A stretch of 64,000 nt of DNA, from assembly GCA_965215715.1 (NCBI GenBank), contig OZ244129.1, forward strand, positions 2,108,001 through 2,172,000. The letters are read 5' to 3'. Of the stretch, positions 8,832-17,356 are shown piece after piece. How positions within the stretch are numbered: the stretch's first letter is position 1; each line of letters starts with the position of its first letter. A program made the position numbers and the translations under genes. This DNA comes from HXMU1428-3 sp965215715 (GTDB lineage Bacteria; Pseudomonadota; Alphaproteobacteria; Rhizobiales; HXMU1428-3). The notes beneath the pieces were generated by a model, which saw only the letters and a program-made list of their open reading frames with translations, was not told where the DNA came from and searched no databases.

Positions 8832-9119
8832 TTATAATACAAATAGTTTCACTAAGATAGCGGTGTTTAATATAGCTATAATCCACAATGTCCATAATAT
8901 GCGTTTCAATCGAATATCGGCTTTTTGGTCAATATCACTCATCCATATTCTGAGTTCTCTTATGTCAGGCTGTATTCCTTCTGCAACATTTGTATCAACA
9001 GTATTTGCCATTTTCTGAACTGTATCTGAAGCATCTTCAACACTCTTAGCAGACCTGTGCAGATTGCTAGCTGCCTCTTCTATACGATCAGCAGATATTT
9101 CAATTTCTTTCTTCGTCAT
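8832..9119 (-). CDS. small coiled-coil, tail-anchored membrane protein
   Basis: 95 residues. An amphipathic, heptad-like N-terminal half (EIEISADRIEEAASNLHRSAKSVEDASDTVQKMANTV resembles the helical linkers of methyl-accepting or phasin-like proteins) is followed by a C-terminal hydrophobic helix (about residues 73-94). This topology predicts a tail-anchored inner-membrane protein. No family recognised. It stands alone. Confidence 0.55.
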   Translation of the reverse strand: MTKKEIEISADRIEEAASNLHRSAKSVEDASDTVQKMANTVDTNVAEGIQPDIRELRIWMSDIDQKADIRLKRILWTLWIIAILNTAILVKLFVL

Positions 9120-9817
9120 GAACTCTCAACCTCAAATAATAGTTTTGATTTAGTCATTGACTGGTATTTTTAAAGGGATGCCTGCATAGTCAGTTTAGGC
9201 GAGGTATGTTTATTGTATAAAGCCTAATCAGTAAAGAGTGAGATTTAGAATAATTTAAAGATTAAGGATCGCAGTATTCCATATACCCGAAGTTGCTAAA
9301 TCACACCCTTATTTACGTTTGATAAACTTTATAATGCTGCTTCGAAAATCTTCTACATCTAGATATCTGCCGCTTACCCCCCCCCATTTGCTATCGAACT
9401 TTTTCACTGCGAGAAAACGGCCGTTTTTTGACCCAACTCGGAAATTAACAGTTTATAAAATATCTACAAAAACACGTGTATAAAATTTTAGTTTTCCAAA
9501 AGTTTTATAAACATAAAGGCTCATCAAAAACTTAACGCCACAATACAGCTAGGCACAGTTTCAAAAGATAGAATTTTCAAAAAAAGTTGCGGTCAAACAA
9601 CTCCTGACATAGATAAATGTATTTATTGATGTGGTAAAATTTTGCACTAACTTTCACGCTACTGAGGTAACAATATTGATTGATCTAAAATAATGGCCAT
9701 TACCTAAATTTAGAAATTAGAATTAACACTTTGACTCATATCCACGTTTATCGCTTAATCATTTAGATTTTTGTATGTGTAGGCAAGTGCTTTTTTCTCA
9801 ATTTAGGAGTTTTGTCG
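9120..9817. other. long AT-rich intergenic region with a C9 tract
   Basis: About 700 nt with no open frame of note. It contains a run of nine C residues at 9377-9385, unusual in such AT-rich DNA, and the upstream region of nhaA. The only clear signal is the AGGAG ribosome site at 9805-9809, just ahead of the nhaA start. Confidence 0.5.
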
Positions 9818-11101
9818 ATGACTGGTAGTGATGAGGATACTACTCAAGGTTCGTCTGAAAATCAACAAGGGGTAGCTAATCAAATGGTCCGTGCAACCAC
9901 TCATGCATTGGATTTTGGCGCATCTAAAGTGTTCGAAGGACTAAAGAGATTTGCAGACCTTGAAGCATCTGCTGGCATAACACTGGTTATTGCTGCTGTC
10001 TTGGCATTGTATGTCAGCAACTCAGCTTATACCGATATCTATCATGAAATTTTTTCTTATAAACTCACTATAAAATTCGGCCCTTATGATTTTGGAAAAT
10101 CACTTTTGCATTGGATCAATGACGGTCTGATGACAATTTTCTTCTTTTTGATTGGCTTGGAAATAAAGAGAGAGTTTTTGGAGGGTGAACTTAATTCTAT
10201 AGAAAAGCTAGTCTTACCTATGTTTGCCGCTGCAGGTGGAATGATTGTGCCAGCATTGTTCTTCATAGCAATCAATGCTGGTGAGTACCGCGTACTTGAG
10301 GGCTGGGCTATACCAATGGCAACTGATATCGCATTTGCAATGGGTGCACTTGCTTTGCTTGGTAAGCGTATACCTATAGCATTAAGTGTTTTCCTATTGT
10401 CGGTAGCGATTTTTGATGATCTTGGTGCTATAGTCGTGATTGCAATGTATTATGCAAATGATATATCTCTTACTGCTATAGTCTCTGCGGCAGCTATTCT
10501 CGCCATGTTGGTTCTTATGAATCTTGTTGGGGTGAGACGTCTTTCGGTCTTTATTGGACTTGGCTTTCTACTCTGGTTAGCTGTTCTTGAATCAGGTGTT
10601 CACGCAACTATTGCTGGTGTATTGCTTGCGTTTACCATCCCGATAGGGGAACAGGATGGGCATTCGCCATTAAAGCACTTAGAGGACAGGTTGCACCCGT
10701 GGTCAGCTTATCTGATACTACCATTGTTCGCATTTGCTAATGCCGGCGTCTCGTTCAAAGGTATCACTGTAAATTCGCTTTCTGAAGGAATGACATTAGG
10801 AATTATTGCAGGGCTGGTGATTGGTAAGCCGCTTGGTATTCTTGTTGCCAGTCGCATTTCGCTTATATTCCCTGGAGTTAAGCTTCCTGAAAATGTCTCA
10901 TGGACAATGTTATTTGGTGCAAGCTGTCTCGCCGGCATCGGTTTTACGATGAGCTTATTTATTGGTACACTGGCATATGAGACAAACGAATTTGATGCTC
11001 AGATCAGGCTTGGTGTTATCTCAGGTTCGATTTTATCCGGAGTTATTGGTCTCATTGTCATGACTTTTGCTACCATAAAAACAAGAACCGATGAAAATTA
11101 A
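9818..11101 (+). CDS. nhaA: Na+/H+ antiporter NhaA
   Basis: Twelve-helix sodium/proton antiporter, 427 residues. NhaA signatures are present: HWINDGLMTIFFFLIGLEIKRE, the antiport-site segment MATDIAFAMGALALLG with its aspartate, VAIFDDLGAIVVIA with the paired aspartates, and ANAGV near the C-terminus. A hydrophilic N-terminal extension of about 35 residues precedes the first helix. ATG at 9818 is preferred over the in-frame TTG at 9812 because AGGAG lies 8 nt upstream. It exports Na+ in exchange for protons at alkaline pH, in keeping with the salt-handling theme of this flank. Confidence 0.95.
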   Translation: MTGSDEDTTQGSSENQQGVANQMVRATTHALDFGASKVFEGLKRFADLEASAGITLVIAAVLALYVSNSAYTDIYHEIFSYKLTIKFGPYDFGKSLLHWINDGLMTIFFFLIGLEIKREFLEGELNSIEKLVLPMFAAAGGMIVPALFFIAINAGEYRVLEGWAIPMATDIAFAMGALALLGKRIPIALSVFLLSVAIFDDLGAIVVIAMYYANDISLTAIVSAAAILAMLVLMNLVGVRRLSVFIGLGFLLWLAVLESGVHATIAGVLLAFTIPIGEQDGHSPLKHLEDRLHPWSAYLILPLFAFANAGVSFKGITVNSLSEGMTLGIIAGLVIGKPLGILVASRISLIFPGVKLPENVSWTMLFGASCLAGIGFTMSLFIGTLAYETNEFDAQIRLGVISGSILSGVIGLIVMTFATIKTRTDEN

Positions 11102-11334
11102 TTAGAGATGTTGTTTTTTGTGATCCGTTCAAGCTTCTGGCTGCTTACCGGGGGGATTTTACGGTTTGCATTTTTTTCAGCTATTTCTGTGATGGAAGTA
11201 GAGTTTGCAATTAAGAATTCAAGTTACAATAATATTTTGAAACTAAAAATGCCGATCGAAAGAGAACAACTTATATTGATTTACCAATACCAGATCAATG
11301 ATTATAATTGCCAGCTTTTTTCTCTGACCTTAGT

Positions 11335-12523
11335 TGTCAAGCCCCCTAAGTATGGGCCACTTTCAAGGTCGTAGTTTCAAAGACAGGCGGCCTCATGTTT
11401 AAGGCCTGATATGATTGTATTGATTGGCCATTGATTGATCACGATCTGAGCTTCTCTCAAAGGTGCAAACCATTGAGTATTGAGAACTGCATTGCGTAGA
11501 GTTGCATTATAGCGTTCGTTATAACCGTTCTCCCAAGGGCTGTCTAGATAGATGCGGATTGGATTTATTCCGACACGCTTAAGCCAGCTTTAGAAGCTTT
11601 CAGAAACAAACTCTGGACCATTATCTGAACGAATAAAGTCTGGTTTGCCATGTTTGATGATAAGTGCGTAAAGAATATCTGTGACGTCTGCCTAACCCAT
11701 TTTCTCAGCCACAGATAAAAGCAAAGCTTGTTGACTATATTCCTCCATGACTGTCAACATTTTATAAGCCCTTCCTTTGGAGAACTTGTCATGAACAAAA
11801 TCAATCGACCAAATATGGTTCTGATACTTGGGACGGAGGCGAATGACAGAATTGTTTTTGTGATAAAGCGGCTTGCTTTTTTTGTGACTTTTTGGAAGTT
11901 GCAGACCTTCTTCACGCCAATTCTGTTCAATTTTCTTGTGATTAACCTGCCATCCTTTTATGCGCAAAAGCTGCGTGATTTTACGAGAACCATAACGGGC
12001 ATACTGTTTAGCAAGATGAATAAGAGCCAGCCTGAGCGCATCATCGTTGTCCCGGTCAACGACACGATATTGCATCGTTGACCGGGCAAGGCCAATAACC
12101 CGTCACGTGCGTCGTTTCGATGTGTTTAGCTTTTGACGGCTATGAATGACTGCATGGCGGAGTTGATTTGCACTCAGGCTTTGGGCTTTAAATAATCAAG
12201 GCTTTCTTTCAGGATGAGCTTGTCCAGTTCAAGGTCTGCCACGATCTTTTTAACCGCTGATTTTCTTTTCTAGATCCATAAGATCAGAGAGTTTGGCACG
12301 GCCCATACCCCATACTTTCGTCGCCAAACATAATAGGTCTTGTCTGAAACCCCTGCCTGACGACAAGCGTTGGCAACATCATTAATGCTGTTTAAATAAA
12401 CTTCTATCTCATGCAAAAGCCGTAACATATCTTCTTCTTTATATCGTATCCTAGCCAATAATCCCTTCTGAAATCACATAGAGTTTTACTAACTTTATGG
12501 CCTAGTTTTACGGGGCAAGGACA
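11335..12523 (-). mobile_element. degenerate IS3-family insertion sequence, about 1.19 kb
   Basis: Imperfect terminal inverted repeats: left end TGTCAAGCCCCCTAAG, right end (inward) TGTCCTTGCCCCGTAA. Between them lie minus-strand remnants of orfA (HTH protein) and orfB (DDE integrase), which is the IS3 two-frame organisation at the expected length. Stops and frame breaks show that it is inactive. No target-site duplication is evident at the edges. Confidence 0.75.
11380..12458 (-). pseudogene. broken IS3-family transposase (orfA + orfB)
   Basis: orfA remnant (12458-12270): an HTH protein with YKEEDMLRLLHEIEVYL and GVSDKTYYVWRRKYG, cut by stops in its C-terminal half. orfB remnant (12075 down to about 11390): YGSRKITQLLRIKGW and HIWSIDFVHDKF with the first catalytic aspartate, then a stop at 11692. 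Beyond it the frame resumes with PDFIRSDNGPEFVSESF (second aspartate) and a further stop inside the DDE core, then NPIRIYLDSPWENGYNERYN. At least three inactivating changes are visible. Confidence 0.8.
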
Positions 12524-12918
12524 AAGTGAAGGAGCTGCTGCTGCTTTAGCAACGCTCTGGCTGAAGTGGCTTACCGGCTCAGCCATCCCAAGCACATCTA
12601 CCATCTGAAAGCAGCCTTGCTTGTCTTCACGCAAGGGTTTTTGTCCACTGACGAGGATCATTGGCATTTTACCCAGCTTGGCATATGCCATAAATTAATT
12701 ATTGCTTGCACTTCATTCATGTATACTCACCCGTTTATGATTGCGTGAACATAAAAGTATAAAATCACTAAAAAACAATATGAGCGAATAGGTGTTTAGG
12801 TAAAGCAACCATAAAGAGATTATTATGATTTCTTTAAATAATTTAAGTATTTAGCCGTAGCGAAATTTTATCCATAAAATTCTATAGTTTAAATTGTCAC
12901 CATGATCAGGAAGTAAAT
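12524..12918. other. intergenic scar between the IS relic and the amidoligase operon
   Basis: The first 180 nt are GC-richer than their surroundings and may be a fragment of another mobile element, but no protein family is recognisable on either strand. The rest is AT-rich leader DNA. AGGAAG lies 6-8 nt before the amidoligase ATG. Confidence 0.4.
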
Positions 12919-13914
12919 ATGAAAAAACCACCAACTACAAAAAACTACGATGGACATGAGCGCAAAGTTGGCTTTGAGATTGAGTATTCTGGACTACCAT
13001 TAAAGAATGCCGCCCATATAGTTCGTGATTTATTTAGTGGAAAAATAGAGGAAGTCACTAGTGCCACTTACAAGGTGATAGATACTAAGCTTGGGGATTT
13101 TATCCTGGAACTGGATGCCATTTCTCTACAAAAAGTGGCTGAGAGCACCAAAAAAACTGAAGATAAAGTAGAAGAGAGTCTATTAGATGATATCAGTCTC
13201 CATATTGGTAAGGCCATTGGAAGTGCTGGAGAAAAAATTGTACCGTTTGAAATTGTATCGCCTCCCATTAGTCTTAGCGATCTACCTAAGCTTGAAGAGT
13301 TACGTAAAAGGCTTTTAGAAGCGGGAGCTAAAGACACTAAAGAAAATCTTTATACCGCGTTCGGTCTACATATTAACCCGGAAGTTTCATCGCTAGATGC
13401 TGATTACATTATTCGCCACATACAGAGTTTTTTATTACTGGCGCCATGGTTAAAACAACTACATCACATCGATCTAACACGTAAGGTAACCAGCTTTATT
13501 GATCTATTCCCCAAATCGTATCTACAATTGGTTTTAGACAAAAAATACACGCCAAGTACGGAACAATTAATCCGTGACTATCATGAGCATAACCCTACCC
13601 GCAATTACGCTTTGGATATGCTTCCACTTTTTGTACATATTGACGAGCCCCTGGTAAGAAAACTCTATGGAAAGAAAGAAAAAATTAACAAGCGCCCTAC
13701 ATTTCATTACCGACTGCCTAATTGTGAGTTAGCCAATGTAGATTGGTCATTCAATACAGAATGGAAACGCTGGCTGAAGGTAGAAGAGTTAGCGAATGAT
13801 ACAGATTTGCTTCACACCATAATAAAGCAATGGCAAGCACACCAGGAACGATGGTTTGCATTTGAATCTGAGTGGGTAGAAGAAATTAAACAACTCATGA
13901 AGAGGCAAAAATGA
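12919..13914 (+). CDS. amidoligase-family (COOH-NH2 ligase) protein
   Basis: 331 residues resembling the putative amidoligase family (PF12224), distant relatives of glutamine synthetase and gamma-glutamylcysteine ligase that form peptide-like amide bonds. The diagnostic N-terminal VGFEIEYSG strand (metal/ATP-binding glutamates) is at about residues 16-24, a second acidic segment (FILELD) at about 55-60, and a FGLHINPEV histidine strand in the middle. The stop overlaps the start of the glutamine-amidotransferase gene by 4 nt (ATGA), so they are coupled. Amidoligase/amidotransferase pairs are known from comparative genomics; the substrate is unknown. Confidence 0.82.
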   Translation: MKKPPTTKNYDGHERKVGFEIEYSGLPLKNAAHIVRDLFSGKIEEVTSATYKVIDTKLGDFILELDAISLQKVAESTKKTEDKVEESLLDDISLHIGKAIGSAGEKIVPFEIVSPPISLSDLPKLEELRKRLLEAGAKDTKENLYTAFGLHINPEVSSLDADYIIRHIQSFLLLAPWLKQLHHIDLTRKVTSFIDLFPKSYLQLVLDKKYTPSTEQLIRDYHEHNPTRNYALDMLPLFVHIDEPLVRKLYGKKEKINKRPTFHYRLPNCELANVDWSFNTEWKRWLKVEELANDTDLLHTIIKQWQAHQERWFAFESEWVEEIKQLMKRQK

Positions 13915-14603
13915 AAAAAACACTCATTGGCGTGACAACTTCTGCACGCAAAGGCCATATGATGTGGTTGTGTACACATCTAGGCGTCAGGTTAGCCGGT
14001 GGCAGGGCCGTACGCATCACTGCACTGAATGACCGAGATTACAAGCCTTGTGATGGATATATCATCTCCGGTGGTGTGGATATTGACCCAACATGCTATG
14101 ATCAAGAAAACAAAGCTAGCATAGACATTGAACCGGAACGCGATACATTGGAGAAGAAAGTCATCGCCCATGCCTTAAAACATAAAAAACCTATGATGGG
14201 AATATGCAGAGGAGCGCAAATGATAAATATTGTACAAGGAGGCACGCTTCATCAAGACGCACGAGATTTTTATGAAAAGTTTGTGCCTACCGATAGTGTG
14301 CTAGGAAAAATATTTTCCAGGCGTTTGATTCGCATCATAAAAGATGGTGTTCTCTTCAATCTGTTTAAAGAAAAGCCCGAACTTTCGGTTAACAGTCTGC
14401 ATCACCAAGCTATTTATAAGTTGGGCAAGCAACTCAAAATAGTCGCCGAAGATGAGTTAGGTATTGTGCAGGCCATCGAAGCTGAAAACCTTCAAAAGAA
14501 CTATATACTAGGCGTTCAGTGGCACCCGGAATTCATGCTGCACAGTAAATTACATCGTAGATTGTTTAAAGCTTTAATAGAATCAGCAGGAGATATAGCA
14601 TGA
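13911..14603 (+). CDS. gamma-glutamyl-GABA hydrolase-like class I glutamine amidotransferase
   Basis: Peptidase C26/PuuD-like hydrolase of 230 residues. It has the nucleophile elbow GICRGAQ (Cys at about residue 97), an SGGVDIDP motif early on, and the His-Glu pair in GVQWHPEF near the C-terminus, so the catalytic triad looks intact. It overlaps the amidoligase gene by 4 nt. A hydrolase opposing or editing the ligase product is the simplest model. A further ATGA overlap at its own end leads into a very short frame, suggesting that a third gene of the operon has been lost. Confidence 0.88.
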   Translation: MKKTLIGVTTSARKGHMMWLCTHLGVRLAGGRAVRITALNDRDYKPCDGYIISGGVDIDPTCYDQENKASIDIEPERDTLEKKVIAHALKHKKPMMGICRGAQMINIVQGGTLHQDARDFYEKFVPTDSVLGKIFSRRLIRIIKDGVLFNLFKEKPELSVNSLHHQAIYKLGKQLKIVAEDELGIVQAIEAENLQKNYILGVQWHPEFMLHSKLHRRLFKALIESAGDIA

Positions 14604-14635
14604 ATAAAAAACACTATTTTACTTACATACATTAG
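14600..14635 (+). pseudogene. 11-codon stub overlapping the amidotransferase stop
   Basis: ATG at 14600 overlaps the TGA of the amidotransferase in ATGA configuration, as for a coupled next gene, but the frame stops after 11 codons (MNKKHYFTYIH). The next 130 nt look like the end of an insertion sequence. It is probably the 5' stub of a truncated third operon gene, although a chance overlap is possible. Confidence 0.3.
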
Positions 14636-14654
14636 CATTCTCACTTCCTACCTT

Positions 14655-14760
14655 GATCCTCCCCCAGTGAAGTAGTCCATTTTGAAGTTATAATTTCAAT
14701 CAAAATGGAGGACACTTATGGGAGGCTGGTCAACATTTTGTGAAACTAAAAATGCAAACA
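14655..14760. mobile_element. possible insertion-sequence end fragment
   Basis: Contains a 9-bp inverted repeat CCATTTTGA (14677-14685) / TCAAAATGG (14700-14708) followed by GGAGG and an ATG that opens only a short frame. It resembles the terminal/promoter region of a transposase gene and is unlike flanking DNA. Without the rest of the element this is tentative. Confidence 0.3.
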
Positions 14761-14779
14761 ATAGTGGAGATAAATTGAT

Positions 14780-14983
14780 ATGAAAAAAGAAGAATTCAAG
14801 ACACATTGGCCGGTGTTGAAACCAGAAGTTCAAAAAAAATGGCCAAAACTTACTGAAGCTGAGATTGAAAATATTGATGGTAATCTTACTCTTCTCGTCA
14901 CAACTCTTCAATCAAACTATTTTTTTGTTCAAGAACAAGCCGAACAAGAAATTAAAAATCTATATGACAGTCTAATTACATAA
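14780..14983 (+). CDS. CsbD-like stress protein
   Basis: 67 residues matching the CsbD/UPF0337 pattern: an N-terminal W followed by LKPEVQKKWPKLTEAEIENIDGN, then a short helix with YFFVQEQAEQEI. Such proteins are abundant general-stress proteins of unknown biochemical function. It stands alone after the amidoligase operon. The hydrophobic LLVTTLQSNYFF segment is slightly longer than usual. Confidence 0.75.
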   Translation: MKKEEFKTHWPVLKPEVQKKWPKLTEAEIENIDGNLTLLVTTLQSNYFFVQEQAEQEIKNLYDSLIT

Positions 14984-15069
14984 TTGGTAATTTGAGAAAT
15001 GCAACATTATCGGGTATCAAAAAAGATTGTTTCATACTATAATGGCACTCAATAATGTTCAAATAAATC

Positions 15070-15882
15070 CTATATTTCTTCTTTAACTTGCGCATAACTC
15101 AAGGTTGCAAAAAGTGTGGTTCCTCCTACAACATTGCCCAATAATGTAGGAAAGAAAAAATGGAATATCAACTCATACCAATCTGAGACACCAATCAATA
15201 AGAGATAAAAGGCTTCAGTAGATCCAGCTATCACATGAGTAAAATCGCCAAGTGCAATCAAGTAAGTTACTAGAACAATAAGAATAAACTCTGAACCTTT
15301 CGCTGAAGGTAACATCCAAACGAGGGCAGCGATTAACCAAGCTGCTGCAATTCCTTTCACGAACATTTCAAGGGTTGTGTTCGCCATCATATGCTTACCA
15401 ATTTCGATAATCGCTTGATGAATATCAGTGCTTAAAATGGGGGTGTAAACTAGTGTTATTGCAAAAATCAAACACCCTATAATATTCGCGAAAAGAACAA
15501 TGCCCCAAATGCGTAACATAGCATAAAACCATCTAAATTTTTTACGCTTAACCACAGGCAATACTGCGGTCAAAGTGTTTTCTGTGAAGAGTTGTTGGTG
15601 ACCCAAAATCACGATGAGAAAACCAATGGAGTAACCAAAATTATCAACCAATGGTGTCCACTCAGAGTCTGGTAAACGAGCAGATAATAAGGCCTCAGTA
15701 ACAACAGAAAAACCAATCGAGAGCCCAGCTGCCAAACCAGACCACCAAAGAGAACTCGATTTTCTAACTAATTCGGCTTCACCTTCTAGGCGAATAATTT
15801 CATAAACTTGAGAAGCCTTAAGGCTAGTATGCTCATCTACGGTTTTTTTATCTTTTTTGGAAAAATTTGTCTGTGTTACCAT
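15070..15882 (-). CDS. formate/nitrite transporter (FNT) family channel
   Basis: Pentameric channel-type membrane protein, 270 residues with six membrane segments after a roughly 50-residue hydrophilic N-terminus. FNT features: SSSLWWSGLAAGLSIGFSV, NFGYSIGFLIVILGHQQLFTENTLTAV, and a second half with FVKGIAAAWLIAALVWM and HVIAGSTEAFYLLL. The long N-terminus and HQQLFTENT point to the YfdC-like subgroup rather than FocA or NirC. Substrate (formate, nitrite, another small anion or weak acid) cannot be set from sequence. Confidence 0.88.
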   Translation of the reverse strand: MVTQTNFSKKDKKTVDEHTSLKASQVYEIIRLEGEAELVRKSSSLWWSGLAAGLSIGFSVVTEALLSARLPDSEWTPLVDNFGYSIGFLIVILGHQQLFTENTLTAVLPVVKRKKFRWFYAMLRIWGIVLFANIIGCLIFAITLVYTPILSTDIHQAIIEIGKHMMANTTLEMFVKGIAAAWLIAALVWMLPSAKGSEFILIVLVTYLIALGDFTHVIAGSTEAFYLLLIGVSDWYELIFHFFFPTLLGNVVGGTTLFATLSYAQVKEEI

Positions 15883-15907
15883 AATGGTATCTTTCTATTA
15901 TTTTGTT

Positions 15908-16330
15908 TTATGACACTTCAAGATATGAATTAACGTGAACAAGTTTAGTTGGAAATGGAATATTAATACCAGTCTGATCAAGCGTTTGCTTGATATTTCG
16001 CAATATCAAAAGATGAACGTTAGACCTTGACGTTGCATCAGTCCACCATCTAGCAGGCAAATTTACCGAAGAGTGATCAAGCTTAATAACTACAACATCG
16101 AGCGCTGGATCAGATAAAACTCCATCTGTGTTTTGATGGTTTCTTCAATGATTTTGATAGCTTAACTAAGATATGTATTGTAAGAAACACCAAAACCATA
16201 CTCTGATCGAGTGTACGGATCGGCTATTACGACCCTCACAATAACTGTAAAAAATTTTCCCGTTTGGAACGGAAATTCTTTGTACATCTTATTTGCGAAT
16301 ATAAATGGCACACGTTTATATTCGCTTAAA
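15908..16330 (-). pseudogene. decayed MscS-family channel, C-terminal part
   Basis: Read on the minus strand, the DNA encodes KFFTVIVRVVIADPYTRSEY, a stop, AIKIIEETIKT, then after a frameshift DPALDVVVIKLDHSSVNLPA, and finishes with LDQTGINIPFP followed by a short tail and TAA at 15908. That is the MscS cytoplasmic domain with its terminal IPFP signature. At least one nonsense codon and one frameshift are present, and no membrane domain remains. Confidence 0.75.
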
Positions 16331-16793
16331 CTATCCCATCCTTTTCTTTAAAAATAATAATCTAACCTATTACTATTTAAAAGTGTTTGACTAAAGTGTT
16401 CATTGATGGCCCTGGGTTAAAAAAAATGTGTAATCCAAGAAAGTAAAATGCGCTGATTGAGTTATTGTTCCAAAATTTTTCAGGAAAGTATTTAATACTT
16501 AGATTAGTAACTGATCTCTAATAGGGAAGGCGTGTTTAAATACAATAATCTGGCAGGAAGTTTTATTGCGTGTGGAGTGCTTTGCTATTTTATTCGTCCT
16601 GGTTATCAGCATTACCATAATATGAGTTGGTGGCAGCTATTTTACTACACTAGTCAGCGATAAAAAAGATATTAGAAAAAATATTTGGATTTTTTGATTT
16701 AGGAATAAATAGGAGTGACTTAATTCGCGCCACTCCTTTATTTTTTACATAAATCGAGTTTTATTTTTTAGTTAAAGATTCTTATAGGTTTTC
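16331..16793. other. intergenic, AT-rich
   Basis: No supportable gene, only short frames. An interrupted repeat of GGAGTG-ACTT type, with AGTGGCGC-like arms, occurs near 16710-16740 and is followed by a T-rich stretch; it may be a terminator for the remnant on the left or right. Confidence 0.35.
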
Positions 16794-17250
16794 TTATGCA
16801 TCTTTATAAGCTTCTTTAGCTTTATCCGATGTTTTTTCAGCAGCATCTTTCACAGTTACGCCTGCTTCTTTCATTTTTTCACCAGTCTTAGCTAACTGTT
16901 TTTGAAATTTGGTTTTACCCCACCCTTTGTATCATCAATGCTTTTGTTAGCAATGCACGGTTGTTGGACCTCATACACCTGAATTTTCTTATTTTTTGCT
17001 CCCCAAAATTTGACACAATTCCAGTAAGCCAAAACAAGAGGATAACTGAGAAAATAATTTTACAGACAAACAATGCTGAAAGTCTGTAGTTAGCTACCTT
17101 GAAAGTTAGCGCCTCAGAATCCAAGAATTGCGTTATTGGGATGAGATGCCCCAAATGAGCAAGAACTGCAATGCCAGCAATCACCGTTACTAATAAAAGT
17201 TTAGCAATCCAAGCGCATGGTTTGAGTAAAGCGACTAAAAAGTTATTCAT
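16794..17250 (-). pseudogene. truncated MscS paralogue joined to the tail of an unrelated gene
   Basis: From 17250 the frame reads as the first ~104 residues of an MscS channel closely related to the intact one at 4440-5408 (shared GIVSxFGEQKI and NRALLTKA). It then switches to LMIQRVG and stops at 16915. Immediately after, in another frame, 16919-16794 encode GKTKFQKQLAKTGEKMKEAG and a further Lys/Ala-rich stretch ending KEAYKDA and a stop, the C-terminal end of a stress- or histone-like helical protein. A deletion evidently joined two genes and removed the channel pore. Confidence 0.75.
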
Positions 17251-17356
17251 ATCTGCCTCAAGGTAACAATTTTAAAGATTGGTTATATTCAATCTCTTTG
17301 GTGAGTACTGCTAAGTAATGTTCGTTTCAATTAATTATTAACATGCTTCTGTTTTG

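Noticed and set aside
8746..9018. plus-strand 90-aa frame
   Set aside because: Lies opposite the coiled-coil gene at 8832-9119, which has the more protein-like composition and topology.
11108..11374. 88-aa frame after nhaA
   Set aside because: Runs into the left end of the IS relic, has no good ribosome site, and shows no family resemblance.
12404..12691. 95-aa minus-strand frame
   Set aside because: Spans the IS right end and combines IS DNA with flanking DNA; chance frame.
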